Below, piece by piece: positions 23,098 to 32,460 of a stretch of 64,000 bases of DNA (positions within the stretch are counted from its first letter, which is position 1; each line of letters starts with the position of its first letter). The translations under genes and the position numbers were made by a program. The notes beneath the pieces were generated by a model. It saw only the letters and a list, made by a program, of their open reading frames with translations, had not been told where the DNA came from and ran no database searches. The stretch lies in contig JBHIBD010000001.1 in assembly GCA_046758865.1 (NCBI GenBank), positions 1-64,000 of the forward strand, read 5' to 3'. This stretch comes from JBHIBD01 sp046758865. GTDB lineage: Bacteria > Planctomycetota > Brocadiia > Brocadiales > Bathyanammoxibiaceae.

Positions 23098-23714
23098 AAT
23101 GTAAGTGTCTTATAGCTCCCTTTATGTGTCATCTTAAGGTCTTCTTCATTAAGATAAGGAGAGTCTTCAAAGGCACACTCAACAATCCTGCTAAAACCGC
23201 AGTCCTCTAAAGTTTCCTTTAAGGATTCAAAGGTGAACATAAGCTTATGCTGACAATAACCAAGGATCCAATTAATGAATGTTCTTGAAATGGTTCTGCT
23301 ATGAATACTAAATGCTGACCAATCACCCTTTTGACATGCCTCCCATCCTTTTTCAAAGGAAGGGACACCGATTCGCATTATTCCTCCCATCTTCAGCACC
23401 CGTTTACATTCTTTGAGCAAGAAATCCAGATCTTCCAGGTCTAAGTGTTCAAAAAAAGAGTGTGAGAAGATTGCCTTTACTGAATCATCCCTGAAAGGCA
23501 ACCCATTCCTCAGGTCCAACCAACAATCTTTGCGCTTAAATGGGTTAGCTTCTATGTTGACCCAGCCCGGTAAATAGTGATTCCCCGAACCAAGGTGAAG
23601 TTTTAAGGGATTCTTGTTTAGTATAGGAGATAGCCATTTTATTCTGAAATAGTTGGGAAAGGTAAGTACCCGGATGACTTCAAAGATATAGCTTTTGTAG
23701 TACCCTCTTATCAT
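23067..23714 (-). CDS. SAM-dependent methyltransferase-like protein
   Basis: A 215-aa protein. LKLHLGSGNHYLPGWVNIEA is the motif I region of a branch common in polysaccharide clusters, followed by RDDSVKAIFSHSFFEHLDLE and CKRVLKMGGIMRIGVPS. It is smaller than the neighbouring methyltransferase and overlaps it by 31 bp. The target is unknown. Confidence 0.82.
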   Translation of the reverse strand: MIRGYYKSYIFEVIRVLTFPNYFRIKWLSPILNKNPLKLHLGSGNHYLPGWVNIEANPFKRKDCWLDLRNGLPFRDDSVKAIFSHSFFEHLDLEDLDFLLKECKRVLKMGGIMRIGVPSFEKGWEACQKGDWSAFSIHSRTISRTFINWILGYCQHKLMFTFESLKETLEDCGFSRIVECAFEDSPYLNEEDLKMTHKGSYKTLTLWVECLKKDS

Positions 23715-23725
23715 ATTTAAGTATT

Positions 23726-24886
23726 TTATTGTCTTGGCAAGATTGATTTATATAGTCCCACTAACCTGGCACCAATCTTTTCCCAAGAAAACTTTTCTCG
23801 CACCAACCTTCTACCATTCTCACCCATTTCTTTACGCAATGAATCATCTTTCAAGAGTGTCTCAATCCCTTCTGCTATCTCCATGTGGTTGAGCCTCGTC
23901 ACAATACCCGCCTCATAGGAGTTTATTTCCTTATGGATGTGAACCTGGTCAGAGACCACCACTGGTAGCCTTGATGCCATGGCCTCTGTAACGGCTAGGC
24001 CAAAGTTTTCATCGTAAGAGGAAAGGACAAAGATGTCGGCATCCCTTAACACACTCAACTTCCCTGCACCCGTAACAAACCCCGTGAATATAGTAATATC
24101 CGACAAACCGTGCTCTCTGACCCAGGACTTTACTTTGTGCTCAAAGGATTTATCTCCACTACCGGCTACAACAAACACAAAGTCTTTATAGCGGCTCCTA
24201 AGGGATGCAAGGGCTGGAATCAGGAGGTCCAGCCCCTTTTTGGGATCAATACGGGAGAGGAAAAGGATAATCTTCTTGTCCCCTGTAAGAGGATACTTTT
24301 CTCTGAATTTACCCGAAATCGGAAGCTGAGAGTAAATGTCATCCACACCCAGGGGGATGACGACACCTCTCGTGTTATTTCCCAGATATGCCGCTTCACC
24401 TTTCTCCCTCTGGCTGGTGAAATGCATCGCTGCTGCACCTTCCACTAAACGTCTACTTAAAAAATACAGATGCAGTTTCTTTCTGAGAGGATTCCTCCTC
24501 AAAGAAAACTGGTTAAGTGCTCCCGCTGGTCGCAGAATGTAGGGCATTTTAATTTTACCAGCATAGTAAACGGTGGGTAAAATGGCATAACTAAAGAAAG
24601 CATCGATATGCACAAGGTCGTAAGAATGTAGGTTCTTTCTCAACCACCAAGTAAGATCCCAGGAAAGAGCATACTTGTGGAGAAAAGGACTGTGCGTGTA
24701 ATGCACCGGTACCCCATCTACATCCGTTGGCCCATACGGGACGATAGTTGAACAGTCTTCTACATATGCATCAGTGGTAAGGATTTCTGCCTCGATTCCC
24801 TGCCTTCTGAGTTCTTTACATATACCAAGGGCTGCTAAGCCACCTGAGGTGGGGACACAAGCAGAAACAAGATAAAGGACCCTCAT
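23726..24886 (-). CDS. Glycosyltransferase, GT4
   Basis: A 386-aa GT-B enzyme. The N-terminal SACVPTSGGLAALGICKELR loop binds acceptor. The C-terminal domain has IILFLSRIDPKKGLDLLIPA, VFVVAGSGDKSFEHKV and the EX7E donor site (SSYDENFGLAVTEAMASRLP). Retaining mechanism expected. Sugar unassigned. Confidence 0.9.
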   Translation of the reverse strand: MRVLYLVSACVPTSGGLAALGICKELRRQGIEAEILTTDAYVEDCSTIVPYGPTDVDGVPVHYTHSPFLHKYALSWDLTWWLRKNLHSYDLVHIDAFFSYAILPTVYYAGKIKMPYILRPAGALNQFSLRRNPLRKKLHLYFLSRRLVEGAAAMHFTSQREKGEAAYLGNNTRGVVIPLGVDDIYSQLPISGKFREKYPLTGDKKIILFLSRIDPKKGLDLLIPALASLRSRYKDFVFVVAGSGDKSFEHKVKSWVREHGLSDITIFTGFVTGAGKLSVLRDADIFVLSSYDENFGLAVTEAMASRLPVVVSDQVHIHKEINSYEAGIVTRLNHMEIAEGIETLLKDDSLRKEMGENGRRLVREKFSWEKIGARLVGLYKSILPRQ

Positions 24887-24900
24887 GGGGCTATCTATGT

Positions 24901-26358
24901 TTATCTATGAATGTAGCTGAGCCTTAGGCCCAGGATTCCCTTTAACAGCACAGATATAAAGCCAGTGATACCGCCTGCACGTATCCGTCGGAGGACCTCC
25001 TTCCTGTAGAAAATAGGATTCAAGTAAAAGGTGGTGCCATATCGCATCTTAATTTTAGACATGACAAAACTATTAATTACTTTGTAATAGGCCTCGACCA
25101 ACTCCTCCTGTGACATGGACTCAGTTCTCATAACAGGTGGAAAATATCCAATATAGTGAGGGGTGGTATTGTATTTCTCCCAGTTAGTTTCCATTAGCCA
25201 GCCTCTTGCCTTCGCAATTTTATAAATTTCCGTGCCTGGGAAAGGTACTATGATAGAACAGGACACTGAGTCAGCGTCCAGTTCCTTCATAAAATCAATG
25301 GTGCGGTTAACTGTCTCCCAGGTCTCACCCAGGTTACCAACCATGAAGAATCCATGGGCTATTATGCCGGCCTCTTTTGTTATGGTAACCGCCTTTTTGG
25401 CCTGCTCCAGAGAGATGTTCTTCTTGATAAGATTCAATATCTGAGGGTCACCAGATTCAATTCCGTAGGATATTAGATGGCATCCTGCGTCTTTCATGTA
25501 TCGCAGTATCTCCGGATCAACAACATTCACACGAGAAGTGCCACGCCACGTTATATTCATCCCCGAATCTATAATCATACGACATAAGTCTAAAACATTT
25601 TTTCTCTTCAGGGTTAATGTATCATCTACAAAGTTAAAATAGCGAGCTTCGTAGTTGTCATATAACCATTTGATCTCATTAAATACGTTCTCCGGGCTTC
25701 GAACCCTTAATTTTCTCTTAAATATTATATCTGAGGCACAAAAGTTGCATTGAAACGGACAACCCCTCCCAGTAATGATTGTAAAATAGCGCGTCTCTTT
25801 CTCATATCCCGTAGGGAATTCAATATATCTACCTTTGGCGAGATCCTTCCAATAAGGCATGGGTAATTTGTCAATATCAGGAATCAATTCCCGAGGTGGA
25901 TTTATATGTATCTTTCCATCTTTTTTATATCCCAGTCCCTTTATATTGTTAAAATCAACTGCACATGATTCTATCGCATCAACCAATTCCACCAGGGTCA
26001 ATTCACCTTCGCCGATTACTACGAAATCAACATCCTTTTCTGCTAAAAATTCCATAGGTAGTGCACTTACATGAGCCCCACCCGCAACAGTAATAATTCC
26101 GCGACCAAGCGACTTTGAGATCTCACAGCATCTCTTTGCAAGGTAGTATTGAGGAGTTATAAAGGATATACCCACCATCTCTGGGTCAAAGGCCTCAATT
26201 TCTGATTTTAGTTCATCAAGGTGCACATTAATGGCAGCCATATCCATTGCGCGCACCTTATGCCCAAGCCCCTCGAGATAAGAGGCGAGATACCCTATAC
26301 CCAAGGGTGGTTCCGGACTCTCACCTACTGCTGGCGGGTGAATGAGCAGAACTCTTAT
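24901..26358 (-). CDS. B12-binding radical SAM protein
   Basis: A cobalamin-binding N-terminal domain (PPLGIGYLASYLEGLGH, VVIGEGELTLVELV) is followed by a radical SAM domain with GRGCPFQCNFC (CxxxCxxC) and a C-terminal YRKEVLRRIR-type tail. Members methylate or rearrange unreactive carbons, or modify lipids and sugars. Start: the conserved N-terminus (IRVLLIHPPAVGE) begins with ATA at 26358, 6 nt after AAAGGAGG. CTG at 26349 and TTG at 26304 are in frame, but they lie 15 and about 60 nt from that site. An ATA start is therefore proposed, giving about 485 aa. Confidence 0.85.
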   Translation of the reverse strand: MRVLLIHPPAVGESPEPPLGIGYLASYLEGLGHKVRAMDMAAINVHLDELKSEIEAFDPEMVGISFITPQYYLAKRCCEISKSLGRGIITVAGGAHVSALPMEFLAEKDVDFVVIGEGELTLVELVDAIESCAVDFNNIKGLGYKKDGKIHINPPRELIPDIDKLPMPYWKDLAKGRYIEFPTGYEKETRYFTIITGRGCPFQCNFCASDIIFKRKLRVRSPENVFNEIKWLYDNYEARYFNFVDDTLTLKRKNVLDLCRMIIDSGMNITWRGTSRVNVVDPEILRYMKDAGCHLISYGIESGDPQILNLIKKNISLEQAKKAVTITKEAGIIAHGFFMVGNLGETWETVNRTIDFMKELDADSVSCSIIVPFPGTEIYKIAKARGWLMETNWEKYNTTPHYIGYFPPVMRTESMSQEELVEAYYKVINSFVMSKIKMRYGTTFYLNPIFYRKEVLRRIRAGGITGFISVLLKGILGLRLSYIHR

Positions 26359-26382
26359 TGTTAGCCTCCTTTGTGTTAATGC

Positions 26383-26590
26383 TTAAGTAATTTTACTTTG
26401 GTTTATCTTTACAATGCCAAGAATGAAACGGGGTATTTTATAATCTGCACCACACATAATACTTGTTACATTGGCTGCAGAGATGAGCAGATTCCTCTTG
26501 GCTTTTAAATACATCTCTGGAACCGTTGCACCTAGGGTAGCGATTACTAACAAAACAATATGAAAAACACCACGTATTCCATCTTCCCAG
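26383..26590 (-). pseudogene. Degraded reading frame, possible GT2 C-terminus
   Basis: One minus frame is open from about 26590 to the stop at 26383: INGWEDGIRGVFHIVLLVI, then MYLKAKRNLL and CGADYKIPRFILGIVKI. GW-DG-x-G-hydrophobic followed by a Lys/Arg-rich helix recalls the C-terminal segments of GT2 glycosyltransferases. A second frame over the same bases has no recognisable content. The upstream part is shifted, so this is a remnant. The family call is weak. Confidence 0.35.
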
Positions 26591-26804
26591 CCATTGATTT
26601 CCTGCTATCACCGCCCAGTAGCTGTGTGTCTGCATTAAGGGGTAATAGGCCCTCAACCTAAAGATTCTTTGTACTTAATATCATAAATGTAACCCAAATA
26701 CATAAGAAAATCAAGCAATATCTGTAAAAATAATACATACGCAGCAACAGTGAAATGTCTATATAAACCAATAATTACGGGGTTGTAGATGCTGAAAGGG
26801 GATG

Positions 26805-26890
26805 CTATATCTCTTTTGTCTTGAGCAGTTCCAGGGCCCTATGGTAATCTTCGGGGGGTGTTGAAGTTCAGGAAGGCCTCGTTTTCCAAC
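26805..26890 (-). pseudogene. C-terminal remnant of a MobA-like protein
   Basis: Correcting one extra base in a run of six C (minus strand, near 26851-26856), the sequence reads AFLNFNTPEDYHRALELLK and a few more residues before a stop at 26805. The F-x-NxNTPED pattern near the C-terminus is characteristic of molybdenum cofactor guanylyltransferase MobA and related nucleotidyltransferases. Only about 27 codons survive. It is fused directly to a radical SAM remnant, which points to past recombination. Confidence 0.5.
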
Positions 26891-27067
26891 CTTCTATCCT
26901 GCCAATCTCTTCTTTTAATCCATCAAGGGATACGTCACAAGCCGCCGTATCTATAGCACGCACCGTATGGTCCTGGCTGTCTAAATAAGAGGTGAGATAC
27001 CCAATGCCTAGAGGGGCGCTTCTGGGATATTGCCTATTGCTGCCGGGTGGATAAGTAAAATTCTAAC
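26890..27067 (-). pseudogene. N-terminal remnant of a B12-binding radical SAM gene
   Basis: Reads VRILLIHPAAIGNIPEAP, then with a 1-bp frameshift LGIGYLTSYLDSQDHTVRAI and DTAACDVSLDGLKEEIGRIE. This aligns closely with the start of the intact gene at 24901-26358 (IRVLLIHPPAVGE, LGIGYLASYLEGLGHKVRAM). It is a broken paralogue in the same orientation, cut after about 58 codons. Its first codon is GTT, so the original start is lost. Confidence 0.75.
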
Positions 27068-27249
27068 AGCGGAGCCCCCAATCTCTTTTTATTGCCTAGG
27101 TAAGCCGTTATTTTCATGGAAGAGGACAGAAATTTGTTTTGAATACTCGGGAATCTTTCCCAGGGCCTGATTCTGCCAATATATTCTATCGTAGCGAAGC
27201 CCATTAAAATCCCTTTTTGCTTTAAGACCCTAATATTCCCTTACGTAGT
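27068..27249. other. Non-coding or decayed stretch
   Basis: On the minus strand a 41-codon stop-free frame (RDFNGLRYDRIYWQNQALGK and on) exists, but no family is recognised and no start context is seen. Probably further gene debris. Confidence 0.4.
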
Positions 27250-27987
27250 TTATATCGCACATTCATCTTTCTTCTTAAGCCTGCCAAAGATATTTGCTCG
27301 AAACCTAGACAAACTTTTAAAACGATTAACCGTCCTTTCATACATGACACCCACTAAAAACGGAACAGGATGAAACACAAGATAGCTTGGTTCTGCTTCA
27401 ACAAACCGTAATTCTATCTCTTGAAAACCTGCAGATTTCGAGTGTTTTAATATATCCTTCTTAGAATTTAATTTATAATAAGTTGGATAAACTTTGTGAA
27501 CTGCACCTGAAAGACCTGTTACTTTATTTGCTATCAGTTTGTGGAACCAGTAAGGTGTTCCCCAGCCAATAAGCGAAACATAATGATATTTGTTTGGTGT
27601 GCGAAAAAAAAAGGATGCTCCTGGCTTCAAAACTCTGTAAATCTCGTTCAAGAAAACTTCAGGTTTCTCAATATGTTCCAGAACATAATCTGTCCATGCC
27701 ATGTCAAAAATATTGTCTGAAAATGGTAAAGTATCGTTCTCAATGAGGAATGACTCATCCATGTCCTTATTATCTAAAACAACTGGATCTACATCAACCC
27801 CAACAACCTTTTGAACTTCCCCTCTAAGAGATAGTATCTTATTATCGGATGTCGGCCCTGCTCCGATATTTAATACGACAAACTCACTCCGTATATAGGA
27901 ACGTAACCAACGGTAGAAGATTAAGGTTCCACTCCTTGAGTCATCAGGATAATACTTTTTGAATAATTGTAAACTAATCATGCACAA
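27250..27987 (-). CDS. Class I SAM-dependent methyltransferase
   Basis: A 245-aa Methyltransf_11-type protein. Motif I is VVLNIGAGPTSDNKILSL, then VVGVDVDP, the LPFSDNIFDMAWTDYVLEHI region, and YRVLKPGASFFFRTPN. The C-terminal 70 residues form a long extension typical of polysaccharide-locus methyltransferases. It lies alone between two debris zones. Confidence 0.85.
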   Translation of the reverse strand: MCMISLQLFKKYYPDDSRSGTLIFYRWLRSYIRSEFVVLNIGAGPTSDNKILSLRGEVQKVVGVDVDPVVLDNKDMDESFLIENDTLPFSDNIFDMAWTDYVLEHIEKPEVFLNEIYRVLKPGASFFFRTPNKYHYVSLIGWGTPYWFHKLIANKVTGLSGAVHKVYPTYYKLNSKKDILKHSKSAGFQEIELRFVEAEPSYLVFHPVPFLVGVMYERTVNRFKSLSRFRANIFGRLKKKDECAI

Positions 27988-28117
27988 TGTTACAAGATTC
28001 TAAGCTTCCACTATTCCTGCACTTCTTATTTTCCTTGGCAATTATTTCTCGAGATGTTTGTTGATTGAAATCAGACTCCCAACCATAAATACCCAGATGT
28101 AAAGAACTAGCCATAAC

Positions 28118-28340
28118 CTACCTCTGCAGGCTTATGAGCTGCTGGTCTTTTCTCTGCTGCGTTACTCGCCTTCTTAGCTCGAGATATTTCACATCAATCA
28201 AGAAGGGATACCACAGACCGTGGAGAAAATGATATATGGCCCCCCTCATTTCCGCCCAGGAAACCAAGCATAAGGAAATAACGATAAGATAAGTAAACAA
28301 AGGGCCTTAGAAGCAGCCTAAATCGAGATAAGCCGGAGTC
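28118..28340 (-). pseudogene. C-terminal remnant of a WaaE-like GT2
   Basis: RFRLLLRPFVYLSYRYFLML then GFLGGNEG in one frame continues after a shift as AIYHFLHGLWYPFLIDVKYL. It matches the tail of the intact GT2 at 21.4 kb (FLRAFLYFCYRYFFLLGFLD, FHFLQGFWYRFYVDAKIYEA). Only the last about 70 codons survive, with one frameshift. Confidence 0.75.
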
Positions 28341-28366
28341 GGTTAAATATATCCCCTAACAACCTC

Positions 28367-29905
28367 TTAAGAAAGACCTTTCTTTTGTCTTCTACGCCCA
28401 ACAATAGTAATAATGGAATTAAGTATAAATAGAAAAACAGTTACCCTTATCAATATAGTAATTAATCCTGAAAGTGATCCATGTATTAATAGTAGAAACC
28501 ATGGTAGGAAACAGCAACATATCATGAACCTATTGAATTTCCACCGTCGCAAAAGAATTCTAAACATGAATAGGCAGAACATTCCGATGAGAGGTACTCC
28601 AACAAGTACACCAGGATATCCAAAGTTGATATAAAGTTCTCCCCACATTGTCCCTGCTGGGAGTGTGTGTGCCTGGGGTAAACCCATCTTTTCATACATT
28701 TCCCAGACAGATTTGTCCTGCAAATACTCCGGCAATGGCAAAAGATATGAAGGTAAAAGTCCTCCTATAACAGAGGTGTAAGTATACCCATGTAAGAAGT
28801 CCTCTTGTATTATTTGGCTAAGATAAAAATAATCATCTAATGCAAAACCTCTATGAGCCATAGCCTCGACAACCATCAACGGGTAACTTCTTTCTTCACT
28901 GAACCTCCTTGCCTGGGTCATTTTTGCTTCATCCAAACTTGCTGCAACGCCGTGGGTTCTATATTGACCATACATCGGGTAAAGTAAAAAGAATACTATA
29001 AGAAAAACAATAGCTTTTTTACTTATCTTTTGTTTTACCATCAGTCCCGAAAAAAGAACCGCCAGAACCGTTTGAAGCACACACTGCTTTGTCCCCACGG
29101 GGAGATAAAACATTATATCTAGTATCGTAAATATCGTCAGGACTAGTTTATATTTTTTGTTCGATTTAAAGGCTGTGTGGCATAATATCCACAATGTAAA
29201 CATTACAGGGAAATATAAGACAAAAATAAAGAGGTCGTAGCTCGGAACAAGAAGTGGATACGACCTTCTTATCCCTTCCATCTCCCACTCTGGAAGGTAA
29301 CCGTAATAATGCCCGGTAAGCACAATTGATAAAATTCTCATAAGCCAACTCAACGCATAACACACGACCAAGATTGGCAGCCCCCGACGTAACACATTTA
29401 TAATTTGATAAAATTCTTCTGTTTTTCTTAAATAACTTCTCATACCCCTATCAATAGTTATGAATAGCACATTTAAAATAATCACTGAGGCACAAAAAAT
29501 GGCTAATGGAAGTGAAATATTTCTTGGATCCTTCGTAATAAGAGAAGTATACCATAACTCCTCAAAAAACAGGTAGAATGTTAGTGGTAGAAAACAATAA
29601 AGTATCACCGACAAATTGATATAAAAAGCCGGGTGAATTAAATAGGGATTCAGTTGCTTAAAAGTGTAAAGTCTCTTAATTCTTAACATAGTGAATAATT
29701 GAAAAAAGAAAGTTAGCAACATTAAACCTAATCTAAAACTAATTGAATCGGGGTGAAATACGTTAAGAGAAACAACCACTAAAGACAGTAATAATAAAAT
29801 AACTGCGGCTGTGAGTAGATTACCTTTTTGTAGATTGTACTTGACAGTGGCTGAATCTTTTGAAAAAGGTTCGAACTTCTTTTTATAGTAATGAGCCTCT
29901 CTCAT
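28367..29905 (-). CDS. O-antigen polymerase (Wzy-like)
   Basis: A 512-aa integral membrane protein with about 11-12 hydrophobic segments and a large periplasmic loop (about 310-395, including RRFSEERSYPLMVVEAMAHR and PAGTMWGELYINFGYPG). The MWGE-N-G-PG pattern after the big loop is typical of the oligosaccharide repeat-unit polymerase family. It would join lipid-linked repeat units in the periplasm. A second ligase/polymerase-type protein lies at 48.8 kb. Confidence 0.8.
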   Translation of the reverse strand: MREAHYYKKKFEPFSKDSATVKYNLQKGNLLTAAVILLLLSLVVVSLNVFHPDSISFRLGLMLLTFFFQLFTMLRIKRLYTFKQLNPYLIHPAFYINLSVILYCFLPLTFYLFFEELWYTSLITKDPRNISLPLAIFCASVIILNVLFITIDRGMRSYLRKTEEFYQIINVLRRGLPILVVCYALSWLMRILSIVLTGHYYGYLPEWEMEGIRRSYPLLVPSYDLFIFVLYFPVMFTLWILCHTAFKSNKKYKLVLTIFTILDIMFYLPVGTKQCVLQTVLAVLFSGLMVKQKISKKAIVFLIVFFLLYPMYGQYRTHGVAASLDEAKMTQARRFSEERSYPLMVVEAMAHRGFALDDYFYLSQIIQEDFLHGYTYTSVIGGLLPSYLLPLPEYLQDKSVWEMYEKMGLPQAHTLPAGTMWGELYINFGYPGVLVGVPLIGMFCLFMFRILLRRWKFNRFMICCCFLPWFLLLIHGSLSGLITILIRVTVFLFILNSIITIVGRRRQKKGLS

Positions 29906-29956
29906 TTAATATCCTCTCAAACTCTTTCGGCCATCCGGTAAGTGTTCAGGTTGTGT

Positions 29957-31390
29957 TCATCTTCTTAGCAGTAATTTTGTGTTGCTACGCAAATCGCTAA
30001 TCTCGAAGGGGATAAGCAACATCCCAAAAAGGACAGGGGCCGTCAACAGTTTAAACAAAGAAGGTGTATCTTGTAAGACCCCATCTAAGTTCATAAGTAC
30101 CACTACAGTGATAAGTGAGGCCAGAATAGGCCTCAAGATATACAATTGGGGCAAAAGCCCCTCTTTTCTGACAACATGTAGTAGCATTACAGAACCAATA
30201 GCAGTTGACACCACAAATGCCAGAGCCGCCCCCTCCAGGCCATATACCCTGGCGAGGATAAAGAATAAAGGTATAAAGCTGATAAACCGGAGGGCCTCTG
30301 CCTTTATTACTGGGGTAATCTGTCCACAGGCCTGAAGGAGGACCCTGAGATTCCAAAAAGGCGGAATAACGAAAATATATAAGGCAAACCATCTCAGCAC
30401 ATCAGCCGCAGGAACCCACTTCTCCCCGCCGAGCATCTTCATAATATCTGTAGGGAACAAAAAAATGGTTACTAAAAACATGAGGGACATCCTTGTAAAG
30501 AAGAAATTGCTGGTGTTCAATCCCTTTTCTAATCTTCGAGGGTCGTTCTGAACCCTGGCAAAGGCCGGAAAGCCTATATTTACACTTAATGAAGTCATGC
30601 TGCTAGTGGACACTCTGCAAAGATATTGACTCCTTTCGTAAAATCCTAGCCCCTTGCTGCCGAACATATAACCTACCAGCAGCTTGTCAATACTATATTG
30701 AAAGACTTCAAGACCGGACGAGACAAACATCTTTCCACTGAAGGCAAAGACCTTTTTTGCGGCCTCTGGATCAAACTTTAGACCATAAGGCCAGGAGGTA
30801 AAAAGCCTGAAACCAATATATAATACCCCCTGCAGGACTACCTCTCCAATAAATAGGCTCCACAGTCCGAACCCTGCAATCGCTGCGCCCAGGGCAGCGC
30901 CGGCCGAGAGTACTATTGCAAACCCTTGAATCAGAGACCAAGATTTGAAATTAAACTCCCTCCGTAAAAGGGCCCCGTATATCCCACTGAGCAGGCCCAT
31001 CCCTTTCACCACGACCAGCCCCAGGAAGAGCTTGGCCGTTACTGCATCAAGGAGTCTGGCCAGGATTAGACCCCCCAGGAGCGCGAGGACAATAACCAAG
31101 GCGAAGGCGAACAGGGATAGAACAAGGATAGTTGACTCAAGATTTTTGACACCCTTTATCTGGATAAGCGCAAGGGGGAAACTCCATGAACTTACAAAGA
31201 GGAGGATAGTATCAGCAATTGCCACAGTGAAGGCAAACTTACCAAAATCCTCCGGGACAAGTATCCTGATTAGGGCAAGTTGACAGGCAAAATTAACAAT
31301 AAATGTGCCGTATCTGCCGGTACTTACCCAAAGGATGCTTGATAGTATACCCTGAGGAGAAGCCCCACCATTTCTAGGACCGATTGGCAT
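29957..31390 (-). CDS. Lipopolysaccharide flippase (Wzx type)
   Basis: A 477-aa MOP-superfamily transporter with about 12-14 membrane segments. The N-terminus GRYGTFIVNFACQLALIRIL with VPEDFGKFAFTVAI is characteristic of the polysaccharide-synthesis flippase branch. Predicted to flip polyprenyl-linked repeat units across the inner membrane. Next to Wzy, which supports a Wzx/Wzy-dependent pathway. Confidence 0.88.
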   Translation of the reverse strand: MPIGPRNGGASPQGILSSILWVSTGRYGTFIVNFACQLALIRILVPEDFGKFAFTVAIADTILLFVSSWSFPLALIQIKGVKNLESTILVLSLFAFALVIVLALLGGLILARLLDAVTAKLFLGLVVVKGMGLLSGIYGALLRREFNFKSWSLIQGFAIVLSAGAALGAAIAGFGLWSLFIGEVVLQGVLYIGFRLFTSWPYGLKFDPEAAKKVFAFSGKMFVSSGLEVFQYSIDKLLVGYMFGSKGLGFYERSQYLCRVSTSSMTSLSVNIGFPAFARVQNDPRRLEKGLNTSNFFFTRMSLMFLVTIFLFPTDIMKMLGGEKWVPAADVLRWFALYIFVIPPFWNLRVLLQACGQITPVIKAEALRFISFIPLFFILARVYGLEGAALAFVVSTAIGSVMLLHVVRKEGLLPQLYILRPILASLITVVVLMNLDGVLQDTPSLFKLLTAPVLFGMLLIPFEISDLRSNTKLLLRR

Positions 31391-31392
31391 CC

Positions 31393-32409
31393 TTAGTCTC
31401 GCAGCTCCTGGTATACCTCAAGAATCTTCTCTATACGATGCAAATATGTATACTCCTGAACTCTTTTCCATGCAGCCTCCAAAATCTTAAGTCGCAAGGC
31501 CCGCCTTTCCAAATAAAACTTGACCTTGTCTATTAACTCCTCTACCGTAGAGAAGTAGACCGCACATTCATCCTCTTCAAAGAATTCTAACTGCTCGTCC
31601 GTACGATTTGTAATCACGAATCCTCTACAGGCCGGAATCTCAAAAGTCTTCATGGAATGGGCACACCCATGATCGGCCCTTATAAAGTTAAACATAATAG
31701 ATGAACCACCGCAGACCTTTGCCAGACTAGGGGCATATCCTTTCCAGCAGCCTCTCAATGGAGAGGAAAGGGGAAGGTGATTCCACTGATTCCCCCATAT
31801 CTTCAGACCAAAAGGGACGAGGGCCTTAAACCAGTATTCATAAAACTCTAGCTGATACGTCCCCACATACCCTACAGGACTCTCGTAGTAATGATACTCA
31901 CCATCAGACAAGGCGACTGGGTGGTGGATTTCTGGGTCGTGGGCAAGCGGGAGAACCTCCACCCTGCGGGCCCCGCTCAGATAAAATATGGGCAAGTGGG
32001 TTCGAGCAAAAGTAAAGATGCAATCGTAATGTTGGGTTGCCAACCCGAAGCTAGAGTGGTGCAGCCCGGGTGCAACCAGAGGACCGTCACTGTAAAGGCA
32101 AAATAATAGGGCTGAGTTTTGTTCCTTAAATCTTTTTAGAAGTACCTCCTCATTAAAGTTGGTAAACAAAATTAAATCGGGCTGAAAGTGCTCTACGACC
32201 CTGCCCAGCGTTTCTGCCTCCTTTCTTAGCAGAGCCTGCCGTGATAGTCCGAATCTAGATATTGCCCTTAAGAGCAAATTATTCCGGTTCCCCCCAAAAA
32301 GGAGGTGTAAATGGGCCTCAAGCCCCCTGCGTGAAAAGGCCCTATAGTAGCAGGCCGCAAGGCTGCCCGGATAAGAGTCTGGTGTCACCAGAAGTATTCT
32401 GGGGTTCAT
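31393..32409 (-). CDS. CgeB-like glycosyltransferase
   Basis: A 338-aa GT-B protein of the CgeB/YkvP (DUF3880 plus Glyco_trans_1_2) type. ILLVTPDSYPGSLAACYYRA opens it, and the C-terminal domain ends CAHSMKTFEIPACRGFVITN then the ECAVYFSTVEELIDKVKFYL region typical of this family. Activity and donor unknown. It is separated from the flippase gene by only 2 bp. Confidence 0.8.
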   Translation of the reverse strand: MNPRILLVTPDSYPGSLAACYYRAFSRRGLEAHLHLLFGGNRNNLLLRAISRFGLSRQALLRKEAETLGRVVEHFQPDLILFTNFNEEVLLKRFKEQNSALLFCLYSDGPLVAPGLHHSSFGLATQHYDCIFTFARTHLPIFYLSGARRVEVLPLAHDPEIHHPVALSDGEYHYYESPVGYVGTYQLEFYEYWFKALVPFGLKIWGNQWNHLPLSSPLRGCWKGYAPSLAKVCGGSSIMFNFIRADHGCAHSMKTFEIPACRGFVITNRTDEQLEFFEEDECAVYFSTVEELIDKVKFYLERRALRLKILEAAWKRVQEYTYLHRIEKILEVYQELRD

Positions 32410-32460
32410 ATTCCGCCGCGGACTTGGGAATGTTTCTTCCCTTTTTTCCTTAGCATCAGT

